64,000 bases of DNA from an uncultured Dokdonella sp. (lineage in GTDB: Bacteria > Pseudomonadota > Gammaproteobacteria > Xanthomonadales > Rhodanobacteraceae), in assembly GCA_934526015.1 (NCBI GenBank), contig CAKSZY010000003.1, positions 1 to 64,000 on the forward strand, in the 5' to 3' direction. The notes under the pieces were generated by a model. The model ran no database searches. It had not been told where the DNA came from and saw nothing but the letters and a program-made list of their open reading frames with translations. The stretch's first letter is position 1. Every line of letters begins with the position of its first letter. Positions 9,377-20,475 of the stretch are shown here, piece by piece. The translations under genes and the position numbers were made by a program.

Positions 9377-10507
9377 ATGTCCGGCCGCATCGATTCGACC
9401 CACATGGCGCACGCGCTGCGCCTTGCCGCCCGCGGCCTGTACTCGACGCAGCCGAATCCGCGCGTCGGTTGCGTGCTCGCGCACGGCGACGAAGTCGTCG
9501 GCGAAGGCTGGCATCGGCGTGCCGGCGAAGCGCATGCGGAAGTGCTGGCGCTGGCCGAAGCCGGCGCGCACGCGCGCGGCGCGACGGCCTACGTGACGCT
9601 CGAGCCTTGCGGCCTGCACGGACGCACGCCGCCGTGCGCGGATGCGCTGATCGCTGCCGGCGTCGCCCGCGTCGTCGTCGCCGGTGAGGATGCGTTCCAG
9701 CGCAACGGTGGCGCACTCGATCGCCTGCGCGCCGCCGGAATCGGCGTCGAGACCGGCCTGCTGCGCGCCGAGGCGCGCGAACTCAATCGCGGTTTCTTCG
9801 CCCGCGTCGAACGCGGCCGGCCCTGGTTGCGCATCAAGCTGGCGATGAGCCTCGACGGCCGCACCGCGCTCGCCGACGGCCGTTCGAAATGGATCACCGG
9901 CGAATCCGCGCGGGCCGACGTGCAGCGCTGGCGAGCACGCAGTTCGGCGATCCTGACCGGCAGCGGCACGGTTCTCGCCGACGATCCGGCGCTGACCGTG
10001 CGGCTGCCGCCCGCCGCCACCGATCCGGCAGGCGACGGCGCGACGGACGTGACGACCGCTCCGGTACCGCCGTTGCGCGTCATCCTCGATCGCAGCCTGC
10101 GCCTGCCGGCGAGCGTGCAGGTCTTCAATGGCGCGGCGCCGACGCTGGTCTTCCATGACGCATTGGCCGGCGCGACCGCCGGGAGCGGCCAGGTGGAACG
10201 GGTCGCGGTTGAATCCGCGGCGGGCGGCCTCGATCTCGAGGCCGTGCTGCGCGAACTGGCGCGACGCGGTTGCAACGAGGTGCAGGTCGAGGCCGGACCG
10301 ACCCTGTGCGGCGCCTGGCTGGCGGCCGGCCTGGTCGACGAACTGCTGCTGTATGTCGCGCCGGTCCTGCTCGGCGACAGCGCGCGGCCGCTGCTGACGC
10401 TGCCGCCGCTGGCCGACATGCTCTCGGCCTGGCGCCTGCGCATGGTCGACCAGCGCATGGTCGGCAGCGACCTGCGCCTGTTGCTGCGTCCCCTCGCGGA
10501 GAATTGA
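9377..10507 (+). CDS. ribD: Bifunctional riboflavin deaminase/reductase RibD
   Basis: Carries out deamination of the pyrimidine intermediate and then reduction of the ribosyl side chain in riboflavin synthesis. The N-terminal deaminase (about residues 5-145) has the zinc motifs AHAEVLA and [13 protein letters not shown]. The C-terminal reductase (about 150-370) starts [17 protein letters not shown] and has the conserved KWITGE. Total length 376 is typical. The stop codon abuts the start of ribE directly (TGA then ATG), so the two are translationally coupled. No FMN riboswitch is seen upstream. Confidence 0.95.
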   Translation: MSGRIDSTHMAHALRLAARGLYSTQPNPRVGCVLAHGDEVVGEGWHRRAGEAHAEVLALAEAGAHARGATAYVTLEPCGLHGRTPPCADALIAAGVARVVVAGEDAFQRNGGALDRLRAAGIGVETGLLRAEARELNRGFFARVERGRPWLRIKLAMSLDGRTALADGRSKWITGESARADVQRWRARSSAILTGSGTVLADDPALTVRLPPAATDPAGDGATDVTTAPVPPLRVILDRSLRLPASVQVFNGAAPTLVFHDALAGATAGSGQVERVAVESAAGGLDLEAVLRELARRGCNEVQVEAGPTLCGAWLAAGLVDELLLYVAPVLLGDSARPLLTLPPLADMLSAWRLRMVDQRMVGSDLRLLLRPLAEN

Positions 10508-11107
10508 ATGTTCACCGGCATCATCCAGGCCATCGGCTCCATCGAGCGTATCGAGACCCGCGCCGGCGACCGCCGGCTGCTGGTCGACAGCGGCACGCTC
10601 GGACTCGACGACGTGCGCGAGGGGGACAGCATCGCCGTCGCCGGCGTCTGCCTGACCGCGCTCGACATCGACGCTGCGCGCTTCGCCGCCGACGTCTCCA
10701 ACGAGACCCTCGCCTTGACCACGCTCGGCAGGCTGCCGGCAGGTGCGGCGGTCAACCTGGAAAAAGCCCTGCGTTTGTCCGACCGCCTCGGCGGCCATCT
10801 GGTCAGCGGCCACGTCGACGGCGTCGGCGAAGTCGTCGCCATCGAGGGCGACGCACGTTCGCAACGCTGGACCTTCGCCGCACCCGTCGCGCTCGCACGC
10901 TATATCGCGGTCAAGGGTTCGGTCTGCGTCGACGGCGCCAGCCTCACCGTCAATGCCGTCGACGGCGCGCGCTTCGCGGTCAACCTGATTCCGCACACGC
11001 AGGCGGTGACGACCTTCGGCCAGCGCCGCGTCGGCGATGCGGTCAACATCGAAGTCGACCTGATCGCCCGCTATGCCGAGCGACTGGGTACCGCGGATCG
11101 CGCCTGA
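10508..11107 (+). CDS. ribE: Riboflavin synthase alpha chain
   Basis: Dismutates two lumazine molecules to riboflavin and the pyrimidine product. The 199-residue protein has the duplicated lumazine-binding fold: [16 protein letters not shown] at the start of repeat one, and around residue 97 the [15 protein letters not shown] segment. [14 protein letters not shown] then marks the second half, with the conserved NLIPHT near the end. It starts at the base after the ribD stop. ribH, the lumazine synthase gene that often follows, is not in this window. Confidence 0.95.
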   Translation: MFTGIIQAIGSIERIETRAGDRRLLVDSGTLGLDDVREGDSIAVAGVCLTALDIDAARFAADVSNETLALTTLGRLPAGAAVNLEKALRLSDRLGGHLVSGHVDGVGEVVAIEGDARSQRWTFAAPVALARYIAVKGSVCVDGASLTVNAVDGARFAVNLIPHTQAVTTFGQRRVGDAVNIEVDLIARYAERLGTADRA

Positions 11108-11126
11108 CCAGTGATCGAAGCGGACT

Positions 11127-11345
11127 CGGAACGACGCAAACACGAAGGCCACGAAGCAAGGACAGTCCAGTATTTCGCTTCTACTCCGTGTGCTTCGTGT
11201 TTCAGTCTTTCGCTTTCGCGTCAAGATCGAAGCCGAAGCCTGAAACACGGAGCACACGGAGCACACGGAGAAAATCCGGTGATTTCCTCTTTTCCTTCGT
11301 GTGCTCGGTGTGCTTCGTGTTTCAATCTTCATCGCTTCTGCTGCC
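11127..11345. repeat. Family B intergenic repeat, two nested inverted pairs
   Basis: The gap between ribE and ribB is filled with alternating arms: CACGAAGGCCACGAAG, then ACTCCGTGTGCTTCGTGTTT, then CACGGAGCACACGGAG (twice in tandem), then TTCGTGTGCTCGGTGTG. The opposing arms can pair into two adjacent stem-loops. No ORF here has coding character. Confidence 0.75.
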
Positions 11346-11369
11346 GCACTGCCAACCAGAGACCTGTCC

Positions 11370-12482
11370 ATGGGCTTTTCCGCGATTCCCGACCTCATCG
11401 ACGACATCCGCGCCGGGCGCATGGTCGTCATCCTCGACGACGAGGACCGCGAGAACGAGGGTGACCTCGTCATGGCGGCGGAGAAGGTGCGTCCCGAGGA
11501 CGTCAACTTCATGGTGCGCGAGGCGCGCGGACTGGTCTGCCTGTCGCTGACCGCGGCGCGTTGCCGCCAGCTCGGCCTCAAGCCGATGGTGCTCGACAAC
11601 ACCTCGCCACACCACACCAACTTCACCGTGTCGATCGAGGCCGCGGAAGGGGTGACCACCGGCATTTCCGCCCACGACCGCGCGCACACGATCCGCACGG
11701 CGGTCGCGCCCGGCGCGCGCGCCGAGCACCTGTCGCAGCCAGGGCACATCTTCCCGCTGACCGCACAGCCCGGTGGCGTGCTGGTGCGCGCCGGCCACAC
11801 CGAAGCGGCGACCGATCTGGCGGCGCTGGCAGGACTGGAGCCGGCCGGCGTGCTGGTCGAAATCCTCGCCGATGACGGCACCATGGCACGGCGTCCCGCG
11901 CTCGAGGCCTTCGCCGCGAAGCACGGTTTGAAGATCGGCACGATCGCCGACCTCATCCGCCATCGCCTGGAAACCGAAAAGACCGTCGAGCGCCTGCGCG
12001 ACGTCGAGGTCGATACCGAGTTCGGCGCGTTCCGCCTCGTGGTCTGGCGCGATCTCGTGCAGAAGGCGCTGCACTACGCGCTCGTGCGGGGCTGCATCGA
12101 CGACGGCGAGCCGGTGCTGACGCGCGTGCACGTGCGCAACACCTTGAGCGACGTGCTGCACCTGCGCCGCGACGATCTCGGCCTCACCGTTACCGCGGCG
12201 CTGCGCCGCATCGCCGACGAAGGCCGCGGTGTCGTCGTCGTGCTGAGCGAAGGCGAGGGCGACGCGGCCGTGCTCGATGCGCTCGCCGGCATTGCGCCCG
12301 CGAACAGCGCCGATCCCGTGCACGAATGGCGTCGCCACGGCCTCGGCGCGCAGATCCTCGCCGACCTCGGCGTGCGTCACCTGCGCGTGCTCGGTACGCC
12401 ACGCCGTCTCGTCGGCCTGGCCGGCTTCGGCCTCGACGTGGTCGGCTACACGGAACACGCCCCGGCAAAAACGAACGACTGA
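11370..12482 (+). CDS. ribB: 3,4-dihydroxy-2-butanone 4-phosphate synthase with degenerate GTP cyclohydrolase II domain
   Basis: The RibB half (about residues 1-200) makes dihydroxybutanone phosphate from ribulose 5-phosphate. It shows [29 protein letters not shown] and [10 protein letters not shown], with the active-site acids present. The C-terminal half (about 205-370) aligns with RibA in shape ([18 protein letters not shown], then [11 protein letters not shown]) but lacks the cysteine zinc motif of GTP cyclohydrolase II, so it should not have that activity. This matches the RibBX-type variant found in proteobacteria. The ATG at 11370 is used because upstream residues come from the repeat. 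Confidence 0.9.
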   Translation: MGFSAIPDLIDDIRAGRMVVILDDEDRENEGDLVMAAEKVRPEDVNFMVREARGLVCLSLTAARCRQLGLKPMVLDNTSPHHTNFTVSIEAAEGVTTGISAHDRAHTIRTAVAPGARAEHLSQPGHIFPLTAQPGGVLVRAGHTEAATDLAALAGLEPAGVLVEILADDGTMARRPALEAFAAKHGLKIGTIADLIRHRLETEKTVERLRDVEVDTEFGAFRLVVWRDLVQKALHYALVRGCIDDGEPVLTRVHVRNTLSDVLHLRRDDLGLTVTAALRRIADEGRGVVVVLSEGEGDAAVLDALAGIAPANSADPVHEWRRHGLGAQILADLGVRHLRVLGTPRRLVGLAGFGLDVVGYTEHAPAKTND

Positions 12483-12483
12483 A

Positions 12484-12606
12484 CCACGAAGGCCCGATAT
12501 CCGGCTTCTCCTCCGTGTGCTCTGTGTGCTCCGTGTTTCGGGCTTCTGATTCGATCCTGAGCGAAAGCGAAAGCCTGGAACACGGAGCACACGGAGAAAA
12601 GCGCTT
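12484..12606. repeat. Family B intergenic inverted repeat
   Basis: Arms TCCTCCGTGTGCTCTGTGTG and GAACACGGAGCACACGGAG face each other across about 45 bases, between convergent ribB and the E2 gene. The first base pairs overlap the ribB stop codon region (TGAACCACGAAGG). Confidence 0.75.
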
Positions 12607-12621
12607 TGCGGAGACGGCCTG

Positions 12622-14010
12622 TCAGCGCGGCAGGGCGAGATCGTCGAGCAGGATCTTGAGGAAGCGCGCCGCTTCGCCGCCGGTGGCGGCACGGTGATCG
12701 AAGGTCAGCGACAGCGGGATGACCTTGTGCGATTCGAAGCCGCCCATCACCGGCGTCATCTGGTGGCGGCCCTTGCCGGCGGCGATGATCGCCACCGTCG
12801 GCGGCACCACCACCGGTGTCGCGTAGCGCCCGGCGAACACGCCGAAGTTCGACAGCGAGATCGTGTAGCCTTTCAGTTCCTCGGCTGGAATGCTGCGGTC
12901 CATGACCTGCTGGCGCAGGCGGTTGATTGCCTGGCGCAGTCCGTTCGCATCGAGCACGTCGGCATTGCGCAGGGCCGGCACGAACAGGCCGTCGTCGGTA
13001 TCGACGGCGATGCCGATGTCGACATGCGGATGCAGGGTGCGCACGAGGTTGTCGCCGTCGAACCAGGCATTCAGTGCCGGCACCGCCTTGCAGGCCGCGA
13101 CCATCGCCCGGATCAGGCGCACGGTGATGTCGTTGCCGGGCTGCCAGGCGTGGATGTCGGCGTCGTCGCAGAGCGTGGTCGGCACGACCCTGGCGTGTGC
13201 ATCGGCCATCACCCGCGCCATGTTGCGGCGGACGCCCTTGAGCGGTTCGGGTTGGCCGCTGGCGCTGACGCCGGGCGGCTGCGTGCGCATCGGCTTGCCG
13301 GCTGCCGACAGCGCGGTGCGCTGATCTTCCCTTCTGCCGTCGGCAGCAGGTGCCCGCTGCGTGGATGCCGGCACGTCCGGAGGGGAAGCCTGCAGCGCTG
13401 CCGGACCAGCGCCGGTCACGCTGCGCGCGCCGACGCGCGCCGTGCCGCTCGCGGCCGCCTGCTTGACGTCCTGCAGGGTGACCACGCCGCCGGCGCCACT
13501 CGGTGCCACCCGCGTGAGGTCGACGCCGAGCTTCTTCGCCAGTGCGCGCACCGCCGGCACGGCCTTGACGCCGCCGACGTCGGAAGCCTGTTCGGCATGC
13601 ACGTGGCTGCCGGCCTCCATCGCGCCGACCACGGTGCCGGAGTCGGCACGCGCGCCGGCTCCGGCGCTCGCAGCGGCCGGCGCCGGCGGCGGCGGTGCCG
13701 CCTTGGCCGGTGCGGGCGCATGGTGGTGACCGGTGGCCTCCGCTTCGGCACGCTGCGGCAGGTTCGCGTCGAGCGCGATCTCGACCAGCGGCGCGCCGGT
13801 GACGATGACATCGCCGGCCGCGCCGAACAGTTTCACCACCTTGCCCGAGTACGGCGACGGCACCTCGACGACGGCCTTGGCCGTCTCCATCGAGACCAGC
13901 GGCTCGTCGAGCCGGATCGTGTCACCGACCTTCACCGACCATTCGACGATGGTGGCGTCGGGCAGGCCTTCGCCGAGGTCGGGCAGCAGGAATTGCTTGG
14001 TTTCGCTCAT
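12622..14010 (-). CDS. bkdB: Dihydrolipoamide acyltransferase E2 of a 2-oxoacid dehydrogenase
   Basis: Core of the complex that transfers the acyl group from E1 to CoA. The 462-residue protein has one lipoyl domain (residues 1-80; lipoyl-lysine motif SMETAKAVVEVPSP), an Ala/Pro linker, and a peripheral-subunit-binding domain (VPAVRALAKKLGVDLTRVA, about 155-190). After a second linker comes the catalytic domain, ending in FDHRAATGGEAARFL, where HRAATGG stands for the HRxxDG active-site motif. The single lipoyl domain and the split E1 partners favour the branched-chain/acetoin type. No E3 gene is present in the window. It is the last gene of the operon, 16 bases after E1-beta. Confidence 0.88.
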   Translation of the reverse strand: MSETKQFLLPDLGEGLPDATIVEWSVKVGDTIRLDEPLVSMETAKAVVEVPSPYSGKVVKLFGAAGDVIVTGAPLVEIALDANLPQRAEAEATGHHHAPAPAKAAPPPPAPAAASAGAGARADSGTVVGAMEAGSHVHAEQASDVGGVKAVPAVRALAKKLGVDLTRVAPSGAGGVVTLQDVKQAAASGTARVGARSVTGAGPAALQASPPDVPASTQRAPAADGRREDQRTALSAAGKPMRTQPPGVSASGQPEPLKGVRRNMARVMADAHARVVPTTLCDDADIHAWQPGNDITVRLIRAMVAACKAVPALNAWFDGDNLVRTLHPHVDIGIAVDTDDGLFVPALRNADVLDANGLRQAINRLRQQVMDRSIPAEELKGYTISLSNFGVFAGRYATPVVVPPTVAIIAAGKGRHQMTPVMGGFESHKVIPLSLTFDHRAATGGEAARFLKILLDDLALPR

Positions 14011-14026
14011 CGTTCGGATCCTTGGC

Positions 14027-15007
14027 TCAGCTCACGGCGAGCGTGCGGCGCGCAGCGGCGACGATGCGCTCGACGCTCGGCAGGTACTTCATTTCCAGGC
14101 GGAACAGCGGAATGTGGGTGTCATAGCCGGTCACCCGCTCGATCGGGGCAACGAGGTCGTAGAGGGCGTGCTCGGCGAGGCGCGCGGCAATCTCGGCACC
14201 GAAGCCGGCCGTGCGCGGGGCCTCGTGGACGATCACGCAACGCCCGGTCTTGCGCACCGATTCGTGGATCGTGTCGAAGTCGAGCGGCTTCAGCGTGGCG
14301 ACGTCGATGACCTCGGCGTGGATGCCTTCGGCGGCGAGCAGGTCGGCCGCCTCGAGGGTTTCCTTGACCTGTGCGCCCCAGGTGACGAGGGTGACGTCGC
14401 TGCCATCCCGCAGCACGAAGCAGACGTCGAGCGGCAGCGCTTCACCGTCGTCGGGCACCTCTTCCTTGTACTGCCGGTAGATGCGCTTGGGTTCGAAGAA
14501 GATCACCGGATCGGGATCGCGGATCGAGGCGAGCAGCAGGCCGTAGGCGCGCGCCGGCGACGACGGCAGCACCACGCGCAGTCCCGGCACGTTGGTGAAG
14601 ATCGCCTCGTTGGCTTCGGAATGGTGCTCCGGGGCGCGGATGCCGCCGCCCCACGGTGCACGCCAGACCGCCGGCACGGTCATGCGTCCGCGCGTACGGT
14701 TGCGGAAGCGCGCGGCATGGCAGATGACGTGTTCGAGCATCGCGTAGATGAAGCCCTCGAACTGCGCTTCCGCGACCGGCTTCATGCCCTGCGCGGCAAG
14801 GCCGACGGTGAGGCCGGCGATCGTGGTCTCGTCGAGCGGCGTGTCGATCACGCGCCCGGCGCCGAAGCGATCGATCAGGCCGAGGGTGGCGCGGAACACG
14901 CCGCCGTTGACGCCGACGTCCTCGCCGAGGACGACGACCGAGGGATCATGGGCCATCTCCCAGGCAAGGGCCTGGGTGACGGCTTCGATGAGGGTGATCT
15001 GGGCCAT
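14027..15007 (-). CDS. bkdA2: 2-oxoacid dehydrogenase E1 component, beta subunit
   Basis: Partner of the TPP-binding alpha subunit in decarboxylating a 2-oxoacid, probably a branched-chain one. The 326-residue protein starts MAQITLIEAVTQALAWEM and has VLGEDVGVNGGVFRAT, RVIDTPLDETTIAGL and PVIFFEPKRIYRQYKEEV. The last two agree better with branched-chain than pyruvate dehydrogenases, but substrate cannot be settled from sequence alone. A family A repeat lies immediately before the start, and no clear Shine-Dalgarno sequence is visible. E2 follows after 16 bases. Confidence 0.9.
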   Translation of the reverse strand: MAQITLIEAVTQALAWEMAHDPSVVVLGEDVGVNGGVFRATLGLIDRFGAGRVIDTPLDETTIAGLTVGLAAQGMKPVAEAQFEGFIYAMLEHVICHAARFRNRTRGRMTVPAVWRAPWGGGIRAPEHHSEANEAIFTNVPGLRVVLPSSPARAYGLLLASIRDPDPVIFFEPKRIYRQYKEEVPDDGEALPLDVCFVLRDGSDVTLVTWGAQVKETLEAADLLAAEGIHAEVIDVATLKPLDFDTIHESVRKTGRCVIVHEAPRTAGFGAEIAARLAEHALYDLVAPIERVTGYDTHIPLFRLEMKYLPSVERIVAAARRTLAVS

Positions 15008-15008
15008 G

Positions 15009-15213
15009 GGGATAGGGTCTGGGGGCTGGGGGCGAGGGGCTAGGGGCGAGGGGCTGGGGGCGAGGGGCTAGGGGCTAGGGGCTGGGGACTAGGGCGCATG
15101 GTTCGACGTTGCACGGGGTCGGGGCTCGAGGCGGAAGCAGGGTGTGCGGGATTGGGCGTCATCGGTTCTGTCGGCATCCGGTTTTCGCGCGCCAGCCCCT
15201 GGCCCCTAGCCCC
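15009..15213. repeat. Family A composite inverted repeat
   Basis: A G-rich arm of GGGGCGA/GGGGCTA/GGGGCTG units (15016-15095), a core of about 85 bases, and a C-rich arm starting TTTTCGCGCGCCAGCCCC (15182-15213) occupy the gap inside the E1-alpha/E1-beta operon. The C-rich arm runs into the end of the E1-alpha gene and supplies its stop codon. Confidence 0.8.
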
Positions 15214-16297
15214 TGGATCCTCGTTCCTGGCCCACGCTGCCAACCGCTTCAGCGCGCTGCGCGACAAGGTCAGGCGGCAACTCGGCATAGGTGTAGTCGA
15301 ACATGGCCTCCACCGGTTGCGCCTTCGTTTCCAGATAGGCGTTCACTTCGGCGTCGACGTAGCGCGTGCACTGTTCCTTCCACGCGGTTTCCTCGTCTTC
15401 GGTCCATGCATTGAGCGACATCAGGTAGGCCTTCATGCGCTTCAGCGGTTCGCGTGCCCATGCATCCTTCACTTCCTGTTCGCCGCGGTAGCGACGCGCG
15501 TCGTCGGCGGTGGTGTGGTCGGACAGGCGATAGGTCACCGCCTCGATGCACATGCCGCCATGACCGTGGCGTGCGCGCTTGATCGCGTGATCCATCGCCG
15601 CGCGCATGGCGATGAGGTCGTTGCCGTCGACCTGCAGGCATTCGAGGCCGGCGGCGATGCCCTTCTGGGCCAGCGTCTTCGCGCCGGTCTGCGCGTTGCG
15701 CGGCACCGAAATCGCCCACTGGTTGTTGACGATCACCGCCACCAGCGGCAACTGCATCGCGCCGGTGACGTTGAGTGCGCTGTTGAAGTCGGCCTTCGAC
15801 GAACCGCCGTCGCCGATCGTGCACACGGCAACCCGCGGCTCCTTGCGGATCTTGAAGGCCAGCGCGGAACCGGCCGCATGCAGGCACTGGGTGCCGATCG
15901 GCACGCACCAGGCAAAGTCGTGCGCGGGGCCGGAGAAGTCGTTGCCGCGCTCGTCGCCACCCCAGTACAGCAGCAGTTCGCGCGGTTTCACGCCGCGGTG
16001 GAACTGCGCGCCGTACTCGCGATAGCTCGGCGCGAACACGTCGTCTTCCTGCATCGAACTGCCGATCGCCAGATAGGTCGCCTCGTGTCCGAGGCACGGC
16101 GCATAGGTGCCGAGCTTGCCGGTGCGCTGCAGGGCGATCGCCTTGGTGTCGAAGATGCGCGCCATCAGCATTTCCTGATAGAGCTTGACGAGCTGGCGCG
16201 TGTCGCGGGCGAAGGCCGGCAGGTCACTGCGCGTCAGCCCGCCATCGGCATCGAGGTATTGCAGGTATTCGATCTCGAAGGTGGCGGCGGTGGGCAT
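15206..16297 (-). CDS. bkdA1: 2-oxoacid dehydrogenase E1 component, alpha subunit
   Basis: TPP-dependent decarboxylase subunit. The 363-residue protein has GKLGTYAPCLGHEATYLAIG near the start and the TPP/Mg motif GDGGSSKADFNSALN followed by VNNQWAISVP. The phosphorylation-loop-like segment YRLSDHTTADDARRYR also follows the E1-alpha pattern. The ATG at 16297 is preferred; the 71 residues upstream look non-coding. The last codons and the TAG stop (15206-15208) lie inside a G-rich repeat, so the natural C-terminus was probably altered by repeat insertion. First gene of a three-gene operon with E1-beta and E2. Confidence 0.9.
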   Translation of the reverse strand: MPTAATFEIEYLQYLDADGGLTRSDLPAFARDTRQLVKLYQEMLMARIFDTKAIALQRTGKLGTYAPCLGHEATYLAIGSSMQEDDVFAPSYREYGAQFHRGVKPRELLLYWGGDERGNDFSGPAHDFAWCVPIGTQCLHAAGSALAFKIRKEPRVAVCTIGDGGSSKADFNSALNVTGAMQLPLVAVIVNNQWAISVPRNAQTGAKTLAQKGIAAGLECLQVDGNDLIAMRAAMDHAIKRARHGHGGMCIEAVTYRLSDHTTADDARRYRGEQEVKDAWAREPLKRMKAYLMSLNAWTEDEETAWKEQCTRYVDAEVNAYLETKAQPVEAMFDYTYAELPPDLVAQRAEAVGSVGQERGSRG

Positions 16298-16717
16298 GGG
16301 TGTCTCCACTGGATCACGGTCCGCCCGGGGGCGTCCGTGTCGGCCGGATTCCGGCCTGGGTTCGCACGGGATTGGCGTGACGCCCCGCGATGGCGGGTGC
16401 GTGGGCTCGCTGCGAAGGCCTCGCGCGGAATCCGGATCCAGTGCCGGCTTGCGCGATGCCGCAGCGAGGATCGATCCCGCGCCACGACTGATGGTTTCCA
16501 CTGATACCAAGGCAGGCGGGGTGGTGCAAGGCCCGGTGCAGCATTCGCGCCGCCGCCCGCGGACGGATGACCGCGGTCCGCGCGCGGCAATCCCCGTGCC
16601 GGCGACGAAATCGACGACAACCGGATGCGCATCGACCGCCCCGGTGTGGCTGCGCCGGCGCGGTTTGCCGCAGCCGGAACTCCGCCATCGCGACGAAGCC
16701 CGCCGGATTCGCGCAAG
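16298..16717. other. Gene-free stretch between E1-alpha and the OmpA terminator
   Basis: About 420 bases with no ORF of coding character on either strand. It must contain the promoter of the E1-alpha operon (minus strand), but I see no convincing -10/-35 pair. Confidence 0.5.
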
Positions 16718-16747
16718 AAAAAAGGCCCCGCCGAAGCGGGGCCTTTT
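16718..16747 (-). terminator. Rho-independent terminator of the OmpA-family gene
   Basis: On the minus strand, GGCCCCGC, loop TTCG and GCGGGGCC are followed by six T residues. It lies 26 bases after the stop codon of the OmpA-family gene. The perfect 8-bp stem with a UUCG tetraloop is a textbook form. Confidence 0.92.
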
Positions 16748-16773
16748 CGTGTTGCTCGACTTGCGGGGTGCGA

Positions 16774-17826
16774 TTACTGCTGCACGCCCAGCTCCGTGCG
16801 GCGATTGCGCGCGCGGCCTTCCTTGGTGTCGTTGGTGTCGATCGGACGGCTCTCGCCGAAGCCCACGACGCCCGTGATCTGGCTGGCGCTGACGCCATGC
16901 GAGGTCAGGTAGTCATAGACGATCTGCGCGCGACGCTCCGACAGGCTCTGGTTGTACTCGTCGCTGCCGATCGAGTCGGTGTGGCCGGCGAGTTCAACGC
17001 GGACGTCCGGGTTGCGCGTCAGCACGTCGACGGCCTGGTCGAGGATCGCGATCGAGTCGGCGGTCGGCTCCTGCAGGGTCGGCGTGATGTTGCCTTCGCC
17101 GGTCTTCGGACGGTCGAACTTGAAGTTCACGCCGCGCAGGTCGATGGTGATCGGCGTGGCAGCCGGGACTTCCTCGGCGGGCGGCGGCGGGGGCGGCGGC
17201 GGCGGTTCGGCAGCCGGCGGCGGCGGCGGCGGGGTGGTGCCACCGAAGCCGATCGTCACGCCGATCGTGGCGATGCCGTCCACGTAGTTGCTGTGGTCGC
17301 CGGCACCGATGAACTGGCCGCGCTGGGTGTTGTCATCCGCGTCCCAGCGGGCAGCGAGTTCGCCGCGCAGGGCAACGCGGTCGGACAGGCTGTACTGGAT
17401 ACCGCCACCGACGGTGGCCATCGGATCCCAGCCACCTTCCTGGATGAAGCCCGAGTAGCCGGTGTGGCGCAGCGCGCCGACGCCGGCGAGGACGTACGGA
17501 CGCCACGACGAACCCTGCTCGCCGAAGAACCAGCGGCCGGTCACGCCGACGCTGACGCTCTCCCACTCGTGACCCGAGCGGAACGAGTTGTTTTCCCAGT
17601 CGGCGTTGTTGATGCCGTACTCGAAGTCGACGGCGAAATTCGGGTTGACCCACCAGCCGATGCCGATGCCGGTGTAAAGCGATTCGTCGGTGTTGCGGTT
17701 GCTGTCCGGCGCAACCACGCCGATGCGCGGGGCAAGGTACCAGCTGCCGTCCTGGGCCGTCGCAACGGATGCAGCACCGCCGAGCATTGCCGCGGCGATG
17801 AGCACACTCAAGGCCTTGTGATTCAT
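16774..17826 (-). CDS. OmpA-family outer membrane protein with proline-rich hinge
   Basis: A 350-residue protein. Residues 1-24 are a signal peptide (ending VATAQ), and about 25-190 form an eight-strand barrel of OmpA type (GSWYLAPRIGVVAPD to YVDGIATIGVTIGFGG). A linker with two runs of six to nine prolines follows. About residues 225-350 are an OmpA-like peptidoglycan-binding domain with VELAGHTDSIGSDEYNQSLS and ARNRRTEL, the Asp and Arg that bind diaminopimelate being present. It anchors the outer membrane to the wall and may form a small pore. Start chosen at the ATG before the signal peptide. It is monocistronic, with a strong terminator. Confidence 0.92.
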   Translation of the reverse strand: MNHKALSVLIAAAMLGGAASVATAQDGSWYLAPRIGVVAPDSNRNTDESLYTGIGIGWWVNPNFAVDFEYGINNADWENNSFRSGHEWESVSVGVTGRWFFGEQGSSWRPYVLAGVGALRHTGYSGFIQEGGWDPMATVGGGIQYSLSDRVALRGELAARWDADDNTQRGQFIGAGDHSNYVDGIATIGVTIGFGGTTPPPPPPAAEPPPPPPPPPAEEVPAATPITIDLRGVNFKFDRPKTGEGNITPTLQEPTADSIAILDQAVDVLTRNPDVRVELAGHTDSIGSDEYNQSLSERRAQIVYDYLTSHGVSASQITGVVGFGESRPIDTNDTKEGRARNRRTELGVQQ

Positions 17827-17948
17827 TGCAGTCTCCTCGTTCTTGGTTTTTGCTGTTCCGGCACCGACCGGCGGCGCAGGACCATGACACACTGTCCGCG
17901 GCAATGGTACGCCACCTGTGCGCAAGACGAACAGGATTTTAACGAAAA

Positions 17949-17977
17949 ATCATAAAGAATTCTGAACAGTCCACTAA
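17949..17977 (-). promoter_or_regulatory. Putative promoter of the OmpA-family gene
   Basis: Minus-strand TTAGTG (-35, weak), 17-base spacer and TATGAT (-10, 5 of 6) sit in an unusually AT-rich patch 123 bases before the start, implying a long leader. The leader (17827-17940) has no recognisable riboswitch. Confidence 0.45.
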
Positions 17978-18001
17978 CCCCGGGTTGGTCACCCGCGGTG
18001 A

Positions 18002-20233
<2,232 letters not shown>

Positions 20234-20272
20234 ACGCGCTTGCCGTCGACGCAGGAGATGCCTTGAACAAGG

Positions 20273-20335
20273 TTCATCGCGGCTGAGGCCGCTCGCGCAA
20301 ATCCAGGGGGGCGCGGGAGCGGCTCCAGCCGCGAA
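20273..20335. repeat. Inverted repeat with GCGGCTGAGGCCGC-type arms
   Basis: TCGCGGCTGAGGCCGCTC at 20277 faces GAGCGGCTCCAGCCGCGAA at 20317 across about 20 bases. It resembles the GCGGCTNNAGCCGC palindromic repeats scattered in Xanthomonadales genomes. It lies 40 bases after fadH and could also work as a terminator, but has no T-run. Confidence 0.65.
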
Positions 20336-20475
20336 CGCGGCTGCCCCGAGCAGCCCCGAGTGTCGACGCCTTCGTGCCGGCAATGTCGATCGGATCACAC
20401 CTGCAGGCTCGATCCTGTCGTCATGACGCGCCGCATTGCGTATTAGCCTCGTTGAGTCACTTCCGGGGTACCCAG

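Noticed and set aside
11108..11369. Possible FMN riboswitch before ribB
   Set aside because: The gap is filled by family B inverted repeats; none of the conserved RFN-element blocks was seen here or before ribD.
9164..11956. A 930-residue open frame on the minus strand over the riboflavin genes
   Set aside because: It is antisense to nrdR, ribD, ribE and ribB, each with clear family motifs. Long antisense frames are common in GC-rich DNA with third-position G/C bias.
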